From contig JAEHOE010000097.1 of NCBI GenBank assembly GCA_016858145.1, positions 372,001 through 436,000 of the forward strand: a DNA stretch of 64,000 nucleotides, in the 5' to 3' direction. Each line of letters opens with the position of its first letter. Within the stretch, counting starts at the first letter, position 1. This stretch comes from Edaphochlamys debaryana. Taxonomy: Eukaryota > Chlorophyta > Chlorophyceae > Chlamydomonadales. The notes beneath the pieces were generated by a model. It worked only from the letters and a program-made list of their open reading frames with translations. It was not told where the DNA came from and made no database searches. Shown in pieces: positions 47,211 through 59,160 of this stretch. The translations under genes and the position numbers were made by a program.

Positions 47211-47784
47211 AGTTGAGTCGGCCCTAAAGCGCCAAGATCTCCCAGATCTCACTTAAGACACGGGCCAATTGGAGGATTGGGGGCCGGCGGCAGCGCACCA
47301 TTCCGCACTGTCCCTCTGCACTGTCTACTCATGTCTCTCAGACATTGGCCAGGCCACGGACCATGGAGTACGGTGCAGTGCGGGGAGACGGTTCTTCTGC
47401 TGATGATAGCAACGCTGCCCGTGCACACAGATCCCAAGCCCCATTACCACCTGCCTTTCGACCCTTGGGCCTTGGCGCAAGCCTGTGAGCACTGCTGCAC
47501 GCCACGCCACACTCGACCCACAGTTGTCAAGCCACTTCCACGCTACCGGTATCAGACCCGCCGGACCTCTTGCGATCCTTGGCTCAGCGTATTCCTTGAC
47601 TCCACAGCACCGGTCCGAGCCACGGGAGCGGCAGCCGCTGTGCCCCATAGCTAGCCCCATGCACCCCAGCACCCTCCGGCCCCCACCCACTCCACGTGTC
47701 CACCCAAGCCCGGAAACCGCCACGCCAAGCTTAATCACGTTCCACGATCCTTACTCTCCTTATTATTGGCAGTCACTTGGTCCC
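47211..47784. other. Spacer before psiCLC2
   Basis: No gene recognised. By position it corresponds to the 3' flank of the clathrin light chain-like copies (29290-30304 and 59161-59944), but similarity is weak. Confidence 0.4.
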
Positions 47785-48281
47785 AGCCGGCTGGGCGGAT
47801 TTCAGCGAGATGATGAGCCCTCGGAGGCACGACACGTCCTTGGAGGGCCCAGAGGCTGCTGCTGCAGCGCTCCCCGGCGCGGGCTTGCTCGAGTGTGAGG
47901 CCCCCGTCAGTCCACCAGCTCGCCCACGCGGGCCCAGCCGTGCTCCTTGGAGGGCCCGGCGGGTACCTTGGAGGCCCCGCCGGGCCCCGCCGAGGTGGCG
48001 GCGCTGGAGCGGTTGGTGGCGAAGCGCTGCTTCAGCAGGGCGGCGCGGGACTGGGAGGGGACAGGGGTGTGTGGGAGGGCAAGCATGAGGGGTCAAGGCA
48101 AGTTGGGCGTGTACTGGCCCTACAGGTGCAAGAGAGAGGAAGTGCCCGGGCGCTGCATGAGCATGAGCATCCAACCTTACGTCCCACGCCCGCCCCGCCC
48201 TCACTGCCTGGATCGCCTCCAGCTTTTTCCGCGCCTCCGCCACCACTGCCGCCTTGGCCGCCTCCTCCTTGCGGTCCGCCT
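47785..48281 (-). pseudogene. psiCLC2: 3' fragment of the RP2-clathrin light chain gene
   Basis: Matches only the last exon (about 47785-48057; RAALLKQRFATNRSS, KDVS, LRGLIISLKSA on the minus strand) and the end of the preceding exon (about 48206-48281; ARKKLEAIQA). Homology breaks off at about 48281 and block X begins. One base is missing near 47910 (CGTCAGTCCACC instead of CGTCAGGTCCACC), shifting the frame. Confidence 0.8.
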
Positions 48282-48299
48282 ACTCCCCAGCCTACTGCT

Positions 48300-50480
48300 C
48301 CCCCAGCACTCCCGTAGCAGCTCCAGGCTCGTCTACCGCTGTGCCGTCGCTTGTGGGGGCCAAGGGTCGAGGAGCGCTGGGGACGGCCCGTAGCTCCATG
48401 GCGGTAGGCTCAGGGAGGGGTGCGCTGCGGGTCCGAGGCCAACGACATGAACGACATCCTATCTTCATGCGGTTCCACCATCTGTGACCGCATAACAACA
48501 GACCGCGGGCCCTGGCCTTGCTGCATGCCCGCGCATGGGGCGCGACGGTTGCGAGAGACCAGGCTCTTGACAGGAGTATTATAAAGCGTTGGGCTAACAA
48601 AGTGTCAAGCAATACGTCTTGCTTGTGTCGAGCTGGGCGGGGCGCCATGCATGGGAAGCGCGCTGCCAGAACAATGGACAATCGCCCTTGACGCTGTGCG
48701 TGCTACTTTCATATAGGGCATGCTTATGTCGCACAAATGCTATTGCCGCATGCTGCACGCGGTTGGCGTGACCTTGCTGCTCAAGACTGTCACGGACAGC
48801 TGCAGCTCCTGATACCGGCATCATCAGTGCGCAACTATACCTCAGCAGCTACGGGCAAGCTTAAGAATGGTCAGCGGAGCTCTTCCTGCCTGCGTCGATG
48901 TGCTAAGCGGACAAAGCAATAGAGGCCTGGGGGCACCCATGGCGATGGTGGGCCTTGGTGGGCCTTGCGTTGAGCAGCGAGTGAGGTCCCATTCGGGGAT
49001 GCGGCGGGGGAGCGGGCAGCAGTGCACGCACGGGTGGCTTACCTTACGGCTACAGCTTTCTGGCGACAGCTTTCTGACCCGCCTTGAGGGCTGAGCGAGG
49101 CCTGCGCACACTGGACGGGCCTGGGCCGCTGGGATGTCACGGGAAGGGTTGGCGCCTTGGCCTATGGACACTGAGGCCACACCCTAGGGTGCGGGGCGGC
49201 CTCTTGCAGGGCCTGAAGCAGCACTTGAAAGGAGCAGCGCGAAATTTTGATACAGGACCCCAAGGCTTCGTCCCTCCCCTTGTCCCGCCTTGACAGCTGC
49301 TGCCGAGGGCCAGGCGAGGAGATGCCAAGGGATGGAGCATGGAGCTAATGGAGCTCCCCGTGGGCAGCCCTCCAGCGGGGCCCGCCGAGCACACGCTCGT
49401 GCGGGCTGCGGCTACATCGCATGCTGGTGGCTGGCTGGATGTGCAGGGGTCTCGGTGTGCAGGGGGTTTGGATGTGCTGGTGGCGAAGTAAAATTCAACG
49501 GCTGGACGGCCCTGGCCACGCATCGCCCGCTCGTCCTCGCAGAGCAGCGCGGCTGGGTGTGCTTCACAGCTTTCCATGACGCCCTCCCGGGCGGCCCGGG
49601 GCCGCACGCGCCCCTCGCTGTCGGGTCTACCTTTGGGACCATCAGATCCGCCTTGATGCGACGTGGCCGTCTGGCGTGAGCACACACCAGCTGTGGCGGG
49701 TTGCGAGTTGCTCCTTGGGTTCTGCCTGTGGCGGCGGGTCTGTGTCGTGCTGGTTCCCAGGCTGGCAGGTGCCGTCAGAAGGGTCTTAAGCTGCTACATA
49801 TCTCTGTCTCCTCCCCTGCAGGGCCCGCTGCCTGGGCCAGCATCACCTGGGCCACCTCTCGCTCCGCCGTGGCTTGTCATTGCGGGCAGTTGTGTACCCG
49901 GGGAGGTGAGGACCCGGCCTGGGCAGGCGGGGCGGTGGCTGGGCCGTCGGGCGGGCCGCGGGGCCCCGGTCCAGGGCGTGGAGTTTTGGGCCCCTAGAGG
50001 GGCAGGCGGAGTGCCAGGCTGAGGGCGCGCCTGGGATTGCCGGGGCGGCGACAGGAGCAGGGGCAGGGAGGGAGCGAATGTAAGAGAGGTCACCTGATTG
50101 GTTTCAGGTAAGGAAGAAGGCCTCCCTGCCTTCTTGCGGGTCCATTACGCTGGACAGGGAATCTTGCGCAGCTGGAGGGCACGGCTGCGGACGGCTGCAG
50201 TGCCTAGCAGGAGCTTGACGGTGGGAGCCTGGTCAGCGGGGCTCTTGCCCACCAGTGACGCAGTCCCCTCCGGTGCATGTGGTTCCAGGGCCGTGCCCTG
50301 GCATCGTACGTATGTCGTATGTCATTGCGCAACACGGTAAGAACGGGGGCGCTGCGGGTGCGGCGGGACAACTGCGCCGTCCTGGCCTGGGAAGCTGCAT
50401 TCGAGCCGACCTCGCGGCAGCAGCCACCCTGGGAGCCACGGTCCCTCCTGCCTGGACCCGGGGTCGAGTTACGGGCCCAA
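48300..50480. repeat. Duplicated block X, copy 2
   Basis: Counterpart of 33100-35290 in the same order, with indels throughout. No protein domain recognised. Its left end abuts the truncated clathrin light chain copy and its right end runs straight into kinase-derived sequence, exactly as in copy 1. Confidence 0.65.
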
Positions 50481-50504
50481 CCTATCCCCTATCCACACCC
50501 GCCC

Positions 50505-51380
50505 CCAGGCGGAGCAGCCGGCAGTCTGCGTACTACCGGTCCCCGCGGTCCTTCCATGCAGAGGGGCGGGAAGCCCCCAGGGTTCCAGCGCTGTTTTGGC
50601 GCGAACGTGCTTTGGATCGCCCCCACGTCGGGACCAGGCACGGCCTCTGCGGCGGCGTGGACTAAGCGGCGGACGCTAGCGGCACTGGCAGAGGCTGCGC
50701 CTGCAACGGTCCTGTGAGAATGGTGCCGGGCAGCCCAAAGGCCCGGCACCGTACCTGCCGTACCTGCAGCTTGGGCCCGGCGAGGGCGCCCCTGGGCCCC
50801 TCCGGCCGCAGCTGCTCCACGCCTGCAGTGACGGCCTCGCCGCCGCCTCCGACGTCTCCCAGCCCGCCAGCCCGGCGGCGGCGACCAAGTCCTCTGAACG
50901 AGCCCTCACCGGCGGCCACCTGTACGGCGCCGCCGCCGCCAGCAGCGCACTCACTGGCGGCGCCGGCACCTGCGGCGGCGTGCCGACCGGCGGCCCGGGT
51001 ACCTGCCACCAGCTGCCTCGGATTCGCGCTACTGTCATCTGCCGTACAGCTGTCCGGATGCAGCGAATCTGCTTTCATGGGATGCGCTGAGACGATCTGG
51101 AGCGGTGGCGGCGGCGGTGGCGACGGGATAGCTGGGCGTTCCGTTGGGACCCGCCGACGGCATTGACCTCGGGGGCAGCGCTGGCAGCGCTGGCGGCGGC
51201 TCCTGCGGCCTGCCGCCGCCGCCGCCCGGCACGCCGCCGATGCGCCTGAGGGGCCCGGGCGGGCCCGTGCAGCACCCCATGCAGATGCAGATCCAGATCC
51301 CCATGCAGACGCCCGTGCAAACGCAGGGCATGATGCAGTTTCAGATGGCGGGCGGCGGCGGCGCGGCGCAGGAGTAGGGC
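50505..51380 (+). pseudogene. psiKinase2: copy of the kinase C-terminal exon
   Basis: Matches most of kinase exon 17 (11303-12886) with internal deletions: the GCAGTCTGCG start, TTTTGGCGCGAACGTGC, AATGGTGCCGGGCAGCCC, the TGCAGCTTGGGCCC block, the PPPGTPPMRL region and the Met/Gln run (from about 51277). Stops and frame changes (for example TGA at 50715) exclude a full product. It shares private sequence with psiKinase1 (GCTGCGCCTGCAACGGTCCT), so both come from one duplicated ancestor. Confidence 0.8.
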
Positions 51381-52379
51381 GCAGGCGGGGCCACTGCGGA
51401 GCAGCAGCTGGACCTTGACATCTGGCATCAAGAGTAGGAAGCAAACCCGCTTCGGGAGACCGGTCGCGTACGCCGAACGTCCCAAGCCATGGGTCACAGG
51501 GGTTGAGACGTTGGCTTGTATGCATTCCAGCTTGGAGCAAGGGCCATAGAGCCCAGGGGGGTTTACGCGTTCAGACGTGGCCTCATGGCGGATGGCCTTA
51601 CGTGCGGTGGCTTCGCGGTGTGGTGCTGGCGACTGGCTTGCGTGCGGTGAGGTCAGCGATGAGGTTTGGCCCTATTGCATGTGGCTGCGGACAGGGGTAA
51701 GTTGCGGTAGTGCGGGCCGCTGCGGTGGGGGCCATGAGGTCTGCGGCGATTGCCTTCTGTCTAGGGCAGGGGGGTGGATTCAGCGTTTCGGTGCACGCCA
51801 GGGGGGCCGGACCCGCAGCGACCCAGGCGGAGCCGCAGTCTCTGGCAGGCACGGCTGTATGCGACGGAGTGGAGCGCTTGCGGGCGGGGGGCGGGGGTCG
51901 CTTGGGGAGTGTATGGGGGCTCCCGGGGCTCGTCGTGCGGTGCTGCGTCCTGCGTGTATGCGTTGACTGCGTGGGCGGGGCTGCCTTGATCTTCTACTGT
52001 TCTACTCGTTCTTACGCGGAGCGCATTACAGGTTACAGACTGGCCGGGCGAGTGAGCGGACAGACGAGCTGCCGGCCCCGGCGGAAACGGTCAACGGGCA
52101 ACCGGCTAGCACCGGCCACGTGTCCAATTTCGGTGAACGCAATACAAGACATACCGTTTGTAAGGTAACCTCAATCAGCGACTTGATACATAGCTACTTG
52201 GGTCAAAGCTACTAGCTAAGTTGCGCTAACTGCTGCCCCCAAAGAGGTCTCCCTCGCACATGTATGGTCTACGCGTCGCGGTCGCGGCGGTCGCGGATTG
52301 CCAACGCCGTGGTGTCTAGTGCTTGCAACTGCAGCGCATCAAGACACTTTTAGCTGGAGCCCCGCCCTCGTCACTCGTC
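51381..52379. other. Flank between psiKinase2 and NLR D
   Basis: 51460-51650 resembles the kinase 3' flank (14360-14600; CATGGGTCACAGGGGTTG compared with TATGGGTCACAGGGGTTG). No gene recognised. The last 250 bases are less GC-rich and should hold the NLR D promoter. Confidence 0.45.
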
Positions 52380-55300
52380 ATGGGCGGGTGTGCCTCTTGC
52401 ATCGGCAGGACTGTGTGCTTGCACACTCAGCCCGACGAGGTGGATAGGGCTTCCCCATCGATGCGGCACCTCGAAGTTCAGGCGCAGGCTCTGGTACGAG
52501 TTTAGTGCACGGGATGGACCTTAAATCACGGCGGTCTTGGCGGTTACGGTGCCGCTGCTGTTGCTGTTTGCTGTTTTGTGGGTTTGCTAGCTTGCACTGA
52601 CTTTATATCCTCCCGTATCCCGCCTTGTCTGGTGTTTGGCTCGCCCTAGGCCAAGGCTGTGGCCAGCGGGGCTGCGTCTGAGTCCGCCTCGTCCGTTACG
52701 CCCCTGACCCCTGAGAAACCCCTCGAAGACTGGGACGCGAAGGTGGGTTGGGAGCCAAACGCAGTGTGGCCCCGTACACAAGCGCACGCTCGGCTCCAGG
52801 CTGATGTGTACAACCTGCCTTCGGATACGACCATGCGTAGGAGGCCGAGCGCTGGTTCGGCAGTCTGCCCAACGCCAAGAAGTGGCGCGCATGCCTTCCC
52901 GGACTAGACGGCGGCATTGTTGCGCACACCTGGAGCGTGAAGGTGCGCGGCTGTTGGAGAGCCCCTGGTGGAGCAAGTCGACAAGCGCCCCAGCCTGCCC
53001 CAGGTGGCCCCTCACTGCCAGCCCACAGCCCACACTGCTGCCTGAGAGCGACGGGGGCTCGCTGCAGTGCTTGCAAGTAAGGATTGTAGCTAACGGTGAT
53101 TTCGCTACGTTTGCAGTACCTGATCAAGAAGGGCATACCGGAGGAGGAGGCAGTGCAACTGGTGGCCTTCCGAGATGAGGCGGCGGCACGCGTGTCGGAC
53201 TCAGGGACCCGCTCGTCGGCGGCGTCCTCTGTTCCTGCTGGGGTCAAGGACGCACTGGACCTGGCAGGGGTAAGCGCAGCCTTTGCCAAATGCCATACCC
53301 GGCCGTGCGTGAGGCATACCGGCACTTAGGATCGCGGAGGGGATGTAATGTGCCTAAGACGAAAGGAAGATAGCGGCCTGATAGCGGTACTGGTTCATAG
53401 TGGACCCAGTGGGGCTAATCCCTCGTCCCCTGACTCGGCGCTCTTGGTATGGTGTTGCAGGGGGTGACCGAGACCGGGACTGTAGCATTCGTGACCCCCA
53501 GCGACGAGGCGGCGAAACCGGTGGCCCCTGGTGGAGCAGGCCCCGGACAGGCGGCGCCTGAGGCTGTCACGGGCGCCGCCACGCCGGCAGCGGACCCAGC
53601 ACTGCCGGGGCCGGGGCCGGCGGCGCTCACTCCGTCAAAAACGGCAGTTGCGGTGCGTGGGCATTGGTGATCTGGTTTGGCTGCATGCAGCTGAACACCT
53701 CTTCCTCTGGTCTTCCCCCGCAGGCCCCCTCCTCCGACTCCTCGGGGGAGCCAACAGAGGAGGGGGGAGCTCCCCCCACAGAGCCCAAGGCCTCATCACT
53801 CGCGGTGCGTTCGTGCGCTGACGCGCAGTGCCCTCATCGGGTACCATGCTCACGCACATGTCACCAAGAATGGTTCCGTTGGGAACGGAGGATGGGCTGA
53901 TCCAGCTGCGGGCACGTGGAGCCCCAAGCCCCCTTGTTGCCTTTCCCCCCCATCCTCCTCCAGGAAAAGGCGAAAAAGGGACTCGTGTTTACGCGGGACT
54001 GGGTGGAGAGGGTGGGCCCATTCCTGCCCTTCCCAGGTAGGGCAAGCATCCATCGCTCATTCTCTCTCGATGCTGCTGGCATGGCAGAGGCTCCGCTAGG
54101 CCCTCCCGGTGTGGCCCCCACGTCTTATGTGCCCAGTGCCCAATGCAACCCCCCCACGTTTCACCTGCTTTCCCTCCCCCAGGTGGCGAGGCCGCCAACC
54201 TGGTCCTAGCCGTGCTGGACCTGGTCGACACCGCCGTGGCCAACGGGGACAACCTGCGCGACCTGAAGCAGGCGGCGATGATGTTCCTCGGCACCCTGGC
54301 CGAGTACCACAAGACGTTGGAGAAGATGAAGCGCTACAAGGACGTTGTAGGGCAGTACAACGACTTGCTGCAGGTGGGTGTTGGATGGGGGCGGGCATTG
54401 CGCTTCATGCCCAGCCGGCCATGCAACAAGCTTAGAGTGGTTAGCCCGACGCTCGCCCGAGGAGCAACTCGGGCATCTGTTTCAATAGATATCGAGCAAT
54501 GTGGAGATTAGAGCGAGAGTCCCGACAAGTTTGTGCGCGGCTGTCAACAGCTGCGAGTGTGGCAGGTCTTCGGTCGAGCCTCACCAACCTAGCCCGGACC
54601 AAGCGCGGTGTTTCTATCTTACCCTAAGCAACTCAAACTTGTCAAATAGTACGCGTGAACATGTGTTTTTGCCCAGCGTCAAACCCTCGGCCCCCGTTCC
54701 CGCGAAGCTTCACGCAGAGCGCGCCACATACACGGCGGCCCCGCGCTTTGCTCCGTGCCTGCACGCATGTACCGCTGCCCAGCCATTCTAGGGCTCGGCA
54801 ACTTCCCAGCTTTGAGGAAGCTGACACCCATCTTGTCCTCCTGATCTTGTCCCCCGCCCTTCAACTGGACAGGGCATCAAGGCGTACGCAGAGTCTTATG
54901 CCAACCGCAAGGGCGTGGTGCGGCTGCTGCTGGCCGGCGTCGACGCTGACACCTTCAAGCAGCTGGAGAAGCGCATGCGGGCGCTGTGGGAGCAGGTGCT
55001 GCTACTGCTGGAGGCGGACTCCAACGGGCGGGTGCAGGATGTGCAGGACGTGGTGGAGGGGATGCAGGCCGTGCTGACGCGCATGGCCTCCGTGAAGGTG
55101 GGGCGGGGGGGGGGGGGGCAGGACGAGCGCTTGGGGCTTGGGCACGCCACACGCAACTTTAGCAACATCAGCGGCCCGCGTCTTCCGCATCTCGCCCCGC
55201 AACTATCGCGCAGGCCGCTCTCAGACGCCGCTCGCCCGCCCTCCTGCAGGATCCGTCGAGGGAGGCCCGTGAATTCGTGGAGCAGAATGGGGGCCTGGAG

Positions 55301-58300
55301 GCCGTGGTGGCGGCTGGGCAGCTGGGCCTGGTGGTGAAGAAGCTGGACGTCGGCGACCGTGTGACGATCGAGTACATTGAAACGGTGAGCTGGTGACCTC
55401 CCTTGGGTGTGAGGGCCGAGCATATCGATCAGTCCTGCATGCCGCGGCTTTGACAGCGCTTATGGAGTCCGCTGCACCTGTAGGGCAAGGCCATGCGCTG
55501 CTCCTGCGGTGCCTGCCCCGTTGCAGTCGTGCCTGTTCCCCAAACCCGCCCCGCTTCCCCCGCACACGGCTCACTTGCCACCTGTCGCCTCTGGGCAGGT
55601 CTCTTCACTGCTCCGGGCGCACCTGAACAAGGGCCCGCACCAGCACATCACGCAGCCTGACCTGCAGACCTTCTGGTTCAAGCAGTTTGGCAGCGAGCCG
55701 GAGGTGCCCTGGTGAGACTCAACCCCCTCTGCTGCTTGCGCTGCCACTAGCTAGGCCCCTCTCGCGCCCTCACGCCCTGACGCCCAGACGCCCGGACGCC
55801 CTGCCCAACCAGGCTCGTCTTCTGGGGCAAGTTCCCGTCAAAGCTCACGGAAACGCTTGCGGACGCCGCGCTGGTGAAGGAGCTCTCTGACCTGCTGGCG
55901 GATGAGGCCCGCAGGCAGGCGCTGCAGCGGGCACTGGACAAGTACGACCCAATCAAGCTGAGCGTGTGGGAGCTCTACCTGGCCTTCGATGAGAGCGAGG
56001 CCTTACTGCCACAGGTCCGCCGCCTGCTTGGCGACCAACGGTTCACGCCGCAGTCGCAGCTGCCGCCGCTACCCGCGCACTACACCGGGCGGGACTATGA
56101 GGCGGAGGTGGTGGCGGCGCATCTGCGGCAGCGTGGCTCGCTGCTGCTGCTTGCCCCCGGGGGCATGGGCAAGTCCAGCCTGGCAGCCGACGTGGCGGCT
56201 CGGCTGCTGCGGTCGGAGGGCCTGGCTAGCCGAGCGGCCCGAGCCCTGTGGGTGGAACTTCGGGAGGCGGGCAGCGTGGAGGCGGTGGAGGCGCGCTTCT
56301 GTGCGGCTTTGGGCGTGAAAGCGGTAAGCAGCGTGCCCGCTTCTCCCGACCGGCCCGGCTTCCACAATCTGAAGCCCTCTACCCCGGCCCCTCCACATAC
56401 CGCGCCTGCCCATCCGTTATCCACAGGAGACGTCCGACAACGCGGCCCGCATCCTGGTTGCCCTCCGTGCACTGGCCGAAAAGGCTGGACAAGGCGATGG
56501 CAGCGGCGGCTCATCTGCTGCAGGGGCCGCGGTGGTGGTGGTGGACAATGCGGAGGACGCCCTGCAGCACCCAGCGGCGGCGGAGGCGCTGCGGGGGCTG
56601 ATTCGAAAGGTGAGGGGCTCGTGTGACCAGGGCTCCTGTGACCTTGGGACCTGGGCACGTTTGTGTGTAATGCTGATGTGAAATGCGGGCGGCATGCTGT
56701 ACGGCACAGATGGACCGGATGGATGGCACGAGTGATGCGGTCGTTGCATGGCTGGTATGTGGTTCTTTGCCTGGCCCCCAGGTGCTCGAGGAGGCTCCCG
56801 CTGTGCGGCTGCTGCTCACCTCCCGCGAGCCGCTGGGCGGGGGCCTGGCGCTGGAGGAGCGGCGTGTGGGCGCCATTGACCGCCACGCGGCGGCACGCCT
56901 GGTGCAGGCAGCAGCAGCAGACCTCACTATCGACCAGGCGGAGAAGGTGGCGGATGCCTGCCAAGGCGTGCCTCTGGTGCTCAAGCTGGTATCAGAGGCA
57001 CTGGTGTATGGGCGGCTGACACTGGAGGTGAGAATGGGCCGCTGTGCATTGTTAGGAAGGCATAGGAAGGCATGAGCACTTCCCCACTTCCCCCCTTCGT
57101 CCCTCCTCTCACTTATGTATGGCCCCTGTCCCCCTCTCACCCTGTGCACCCCGCGACAGTCCCTGCCCACGCTCAAGGCGGCCGCAGCGGCTGCTGATGG
57201 CGACCCCACCCGTGCCACCGTGGGCCTCGTGCTGAAATCCCTTCATGCGCGCCAATTGGAGGCGGCTGCCTGCCTGGCCGTCTTCCCTTCGGCGTTCAAC
57301 GCAAAAGCCGCCGACGCCGTACTCGCCCTGCCCGGCTCCCAGCCGCGAGCCCTGCTCAAGGAGCTGTACGAGCACGGCGTACTGAACCGCGTGGGCGGCC
57401 AGCGGTACATTATGCATATGCTCGTACGGGAGCAGGCGGTGAAGCTGGGCGCACCGGGTGACAAAACCTTCCAACCCCGCGCTGAGGGCCGCTTTGCGCA
57501 GCTCATGCTGCGCCAGCTGCAAGACTGGAGCGTCATGCTCAGGACCAAGGAGCAGTGGCCACTGTCGCTGACAGCAGCTCGGGAGCAGCAGGCGGACCTG
57601 GGCTGCCTGTTTGAGCTGCTTCAGGGTCTGACCCCGGAGCATGGCCTGGACGTGGCGGACGTGGCGCTGGGCCTGACAGATCAGGTCGCCGACCTCCTCA
57701 TCTACCTGGGCCTCATACGGCAGATGCGGGGCCCATGCGAGGCCCTGCTGGCTCAGCTGGAGTCGGCGGCGCCTGAAGCGGCGGCGGGACAGCGTGTGGA
57801 CGCGGCTATGGCGTCCGTGCTGTACATGCTGGGCGAGGTGCACCGCACGGACGGGCGCTATGACAAGGCTGTGGCCGTGGCAGAGCGCAGCCTCGACCTG
57901 CGGCGGCACGCCCTGGGCCCCGAGCACCCAGACACCTTCGCCTCGATGGACAGGCTGGCGCTCTGCATCTACGCATGCGGTCGCTGCGAGGAGGCTGAGC
58001 CGCTGCTGTTCACGGCGCTGGAGCAGCGGCAGCGCATCCTCGGCGGCAAGCACCCCGACACCATCTCCGCTCTCAACAACCTGGCCATCTGCGTGCATTC
58101 CCTTGGCGGCTTCTACAAGGCTGCGCCGCTGTACCGCAAGGCACTAGCGCTTTACCAGGAAGTGCTGGGTCCAGAGCACCCAGACACCAACGTAGCCATA
58201 ACCAACATGGCGAGCTGCTTGCAAGATCAAGGCCGCTTCCAGGAGGCTGAGGAGCTGTACCGCAAGGCACTGACGCTGCGACAGCGTGTCCTGGGCCCCA

Positions 58301-59160
58301 AGCACCCAGAAGTCATCGACTTACTTAACCTACTGGCGAGCTGCATGCAGGCCCGTGGCCGTTATGAGGAGGCCGAGTTGCTGTATCGCGAGGCGCTGGA
58401 GCTGAGTCAGCGTCTCTTGGGCCCCGAGCACCCCACCACCATCGGCTCCTTCAGCCACCTAGCCGTCTGCCTGCAGGACCGCGGCCGTGATGACCAGGCC
58501 GAGCCGTTGTTCCGCCAGGCGCTGGATCTGGCAAAGTGCTCCGACATGCTGGGCCCTGAGCACGCCAGCACCATCGCCTGCATGCAAAACCTGGCCAGCT
58601 GCATCCAGGCACGTGGCCGCTACATGGAGGCAGAGCTGCTGTACCGCCAGGCGCTGGAGCTCGCTCAGTGTGTCCAGGGCGCCGAGCACCCGGACACCAT
58701 CACCACCATCAGGAGCCTGGTGGGCTGCTTGCATGACCGTGGCCGCTCTGAGGACGCTGGCGAGGCGCTGTACCGCAAAGCCCTGGCCCTGAGCCTGCGA
58801 GCCCTGGGCCCCGAGTACCCAGATACCATCGCCTCGATGAGTGCCCTGGCCAACTGGCTCATGGCACATGGCCGCCTTGGGGAGGCCAAGCCGCTGTACC
58901 GCCAGGCGCTGGATCTGCAGCAGAGCATGCTGGGCCCCGAGCACCCGGACACAATCGCCTGCAGAGACGACCTGACGGCCTGCCTGCGCGCTTGCAACGG
59001 CCGGGCGCTGCAGCTGGGCAAGCGGGTCCTGGGCCTGGCGCTGGTGGTGGGGCTCCTCCCGTCGGTGGTGGTGCAGCGCCGCCGCCTGCACCGAGACGGC
59101 AGTCGGCTGGTCGGGACGGGCCGGATGGTGCAGGAGTATGGCACGATTAGCAGTGGCTAG
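52380..59160 (+). CDS. NLR-like protein D: N-acylated, MLKL/HeLo-like bundle, NB-ARC, TPR
   Basis: Exons 52380-52493, 52650-52742, 52841-52942, 53117-53269, 53461-53652, 53724-53804, 53964-54036, 54183-54373, 54873-55097, 55250-55384, 55599-55711, 55813-56323, 56427-56609, 56782-57027 and 57160-59160 (TAG); about 1470 residues, phases consistent. Start MGGCASC suits myristoylation plus palmitoylation; exon 1 could instead end at 52439 (GAG before GTGGAT). The conserved unknown domain follows (EDWDAK, PNAKKWR, AHTWSVK), then a Pro/Ala linker, the helical bundle (about 246-408), the linker with FWFKQFG and VPW, and an NB-ARC: P-loop APGGMGKSS near 605, VVVVDNAED, LTSR, GVPLVLKL, LAVFPSAF and MHMLVRE. 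Nine to ten kinesin-light-chain-type TPRs run to about residue 1425. The last 45 residues contain a hydrophobic run (LGLALVVGLLPSVVV) followed by Arg-rich sequence. With A it is one of the two apparently intact members. Inferred role as for A. Confidence 0.85.
57800..59020 (+). repeat. TPR-coding tandem repeat of NLR D
   Basis: Nine to ten units of about 126 bp, each ending near LGPEHPDT. Unlike A, the units are well diverged from each other and lack the short insertions, so this array is older or under stronger selection. Confidence 0.85.
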
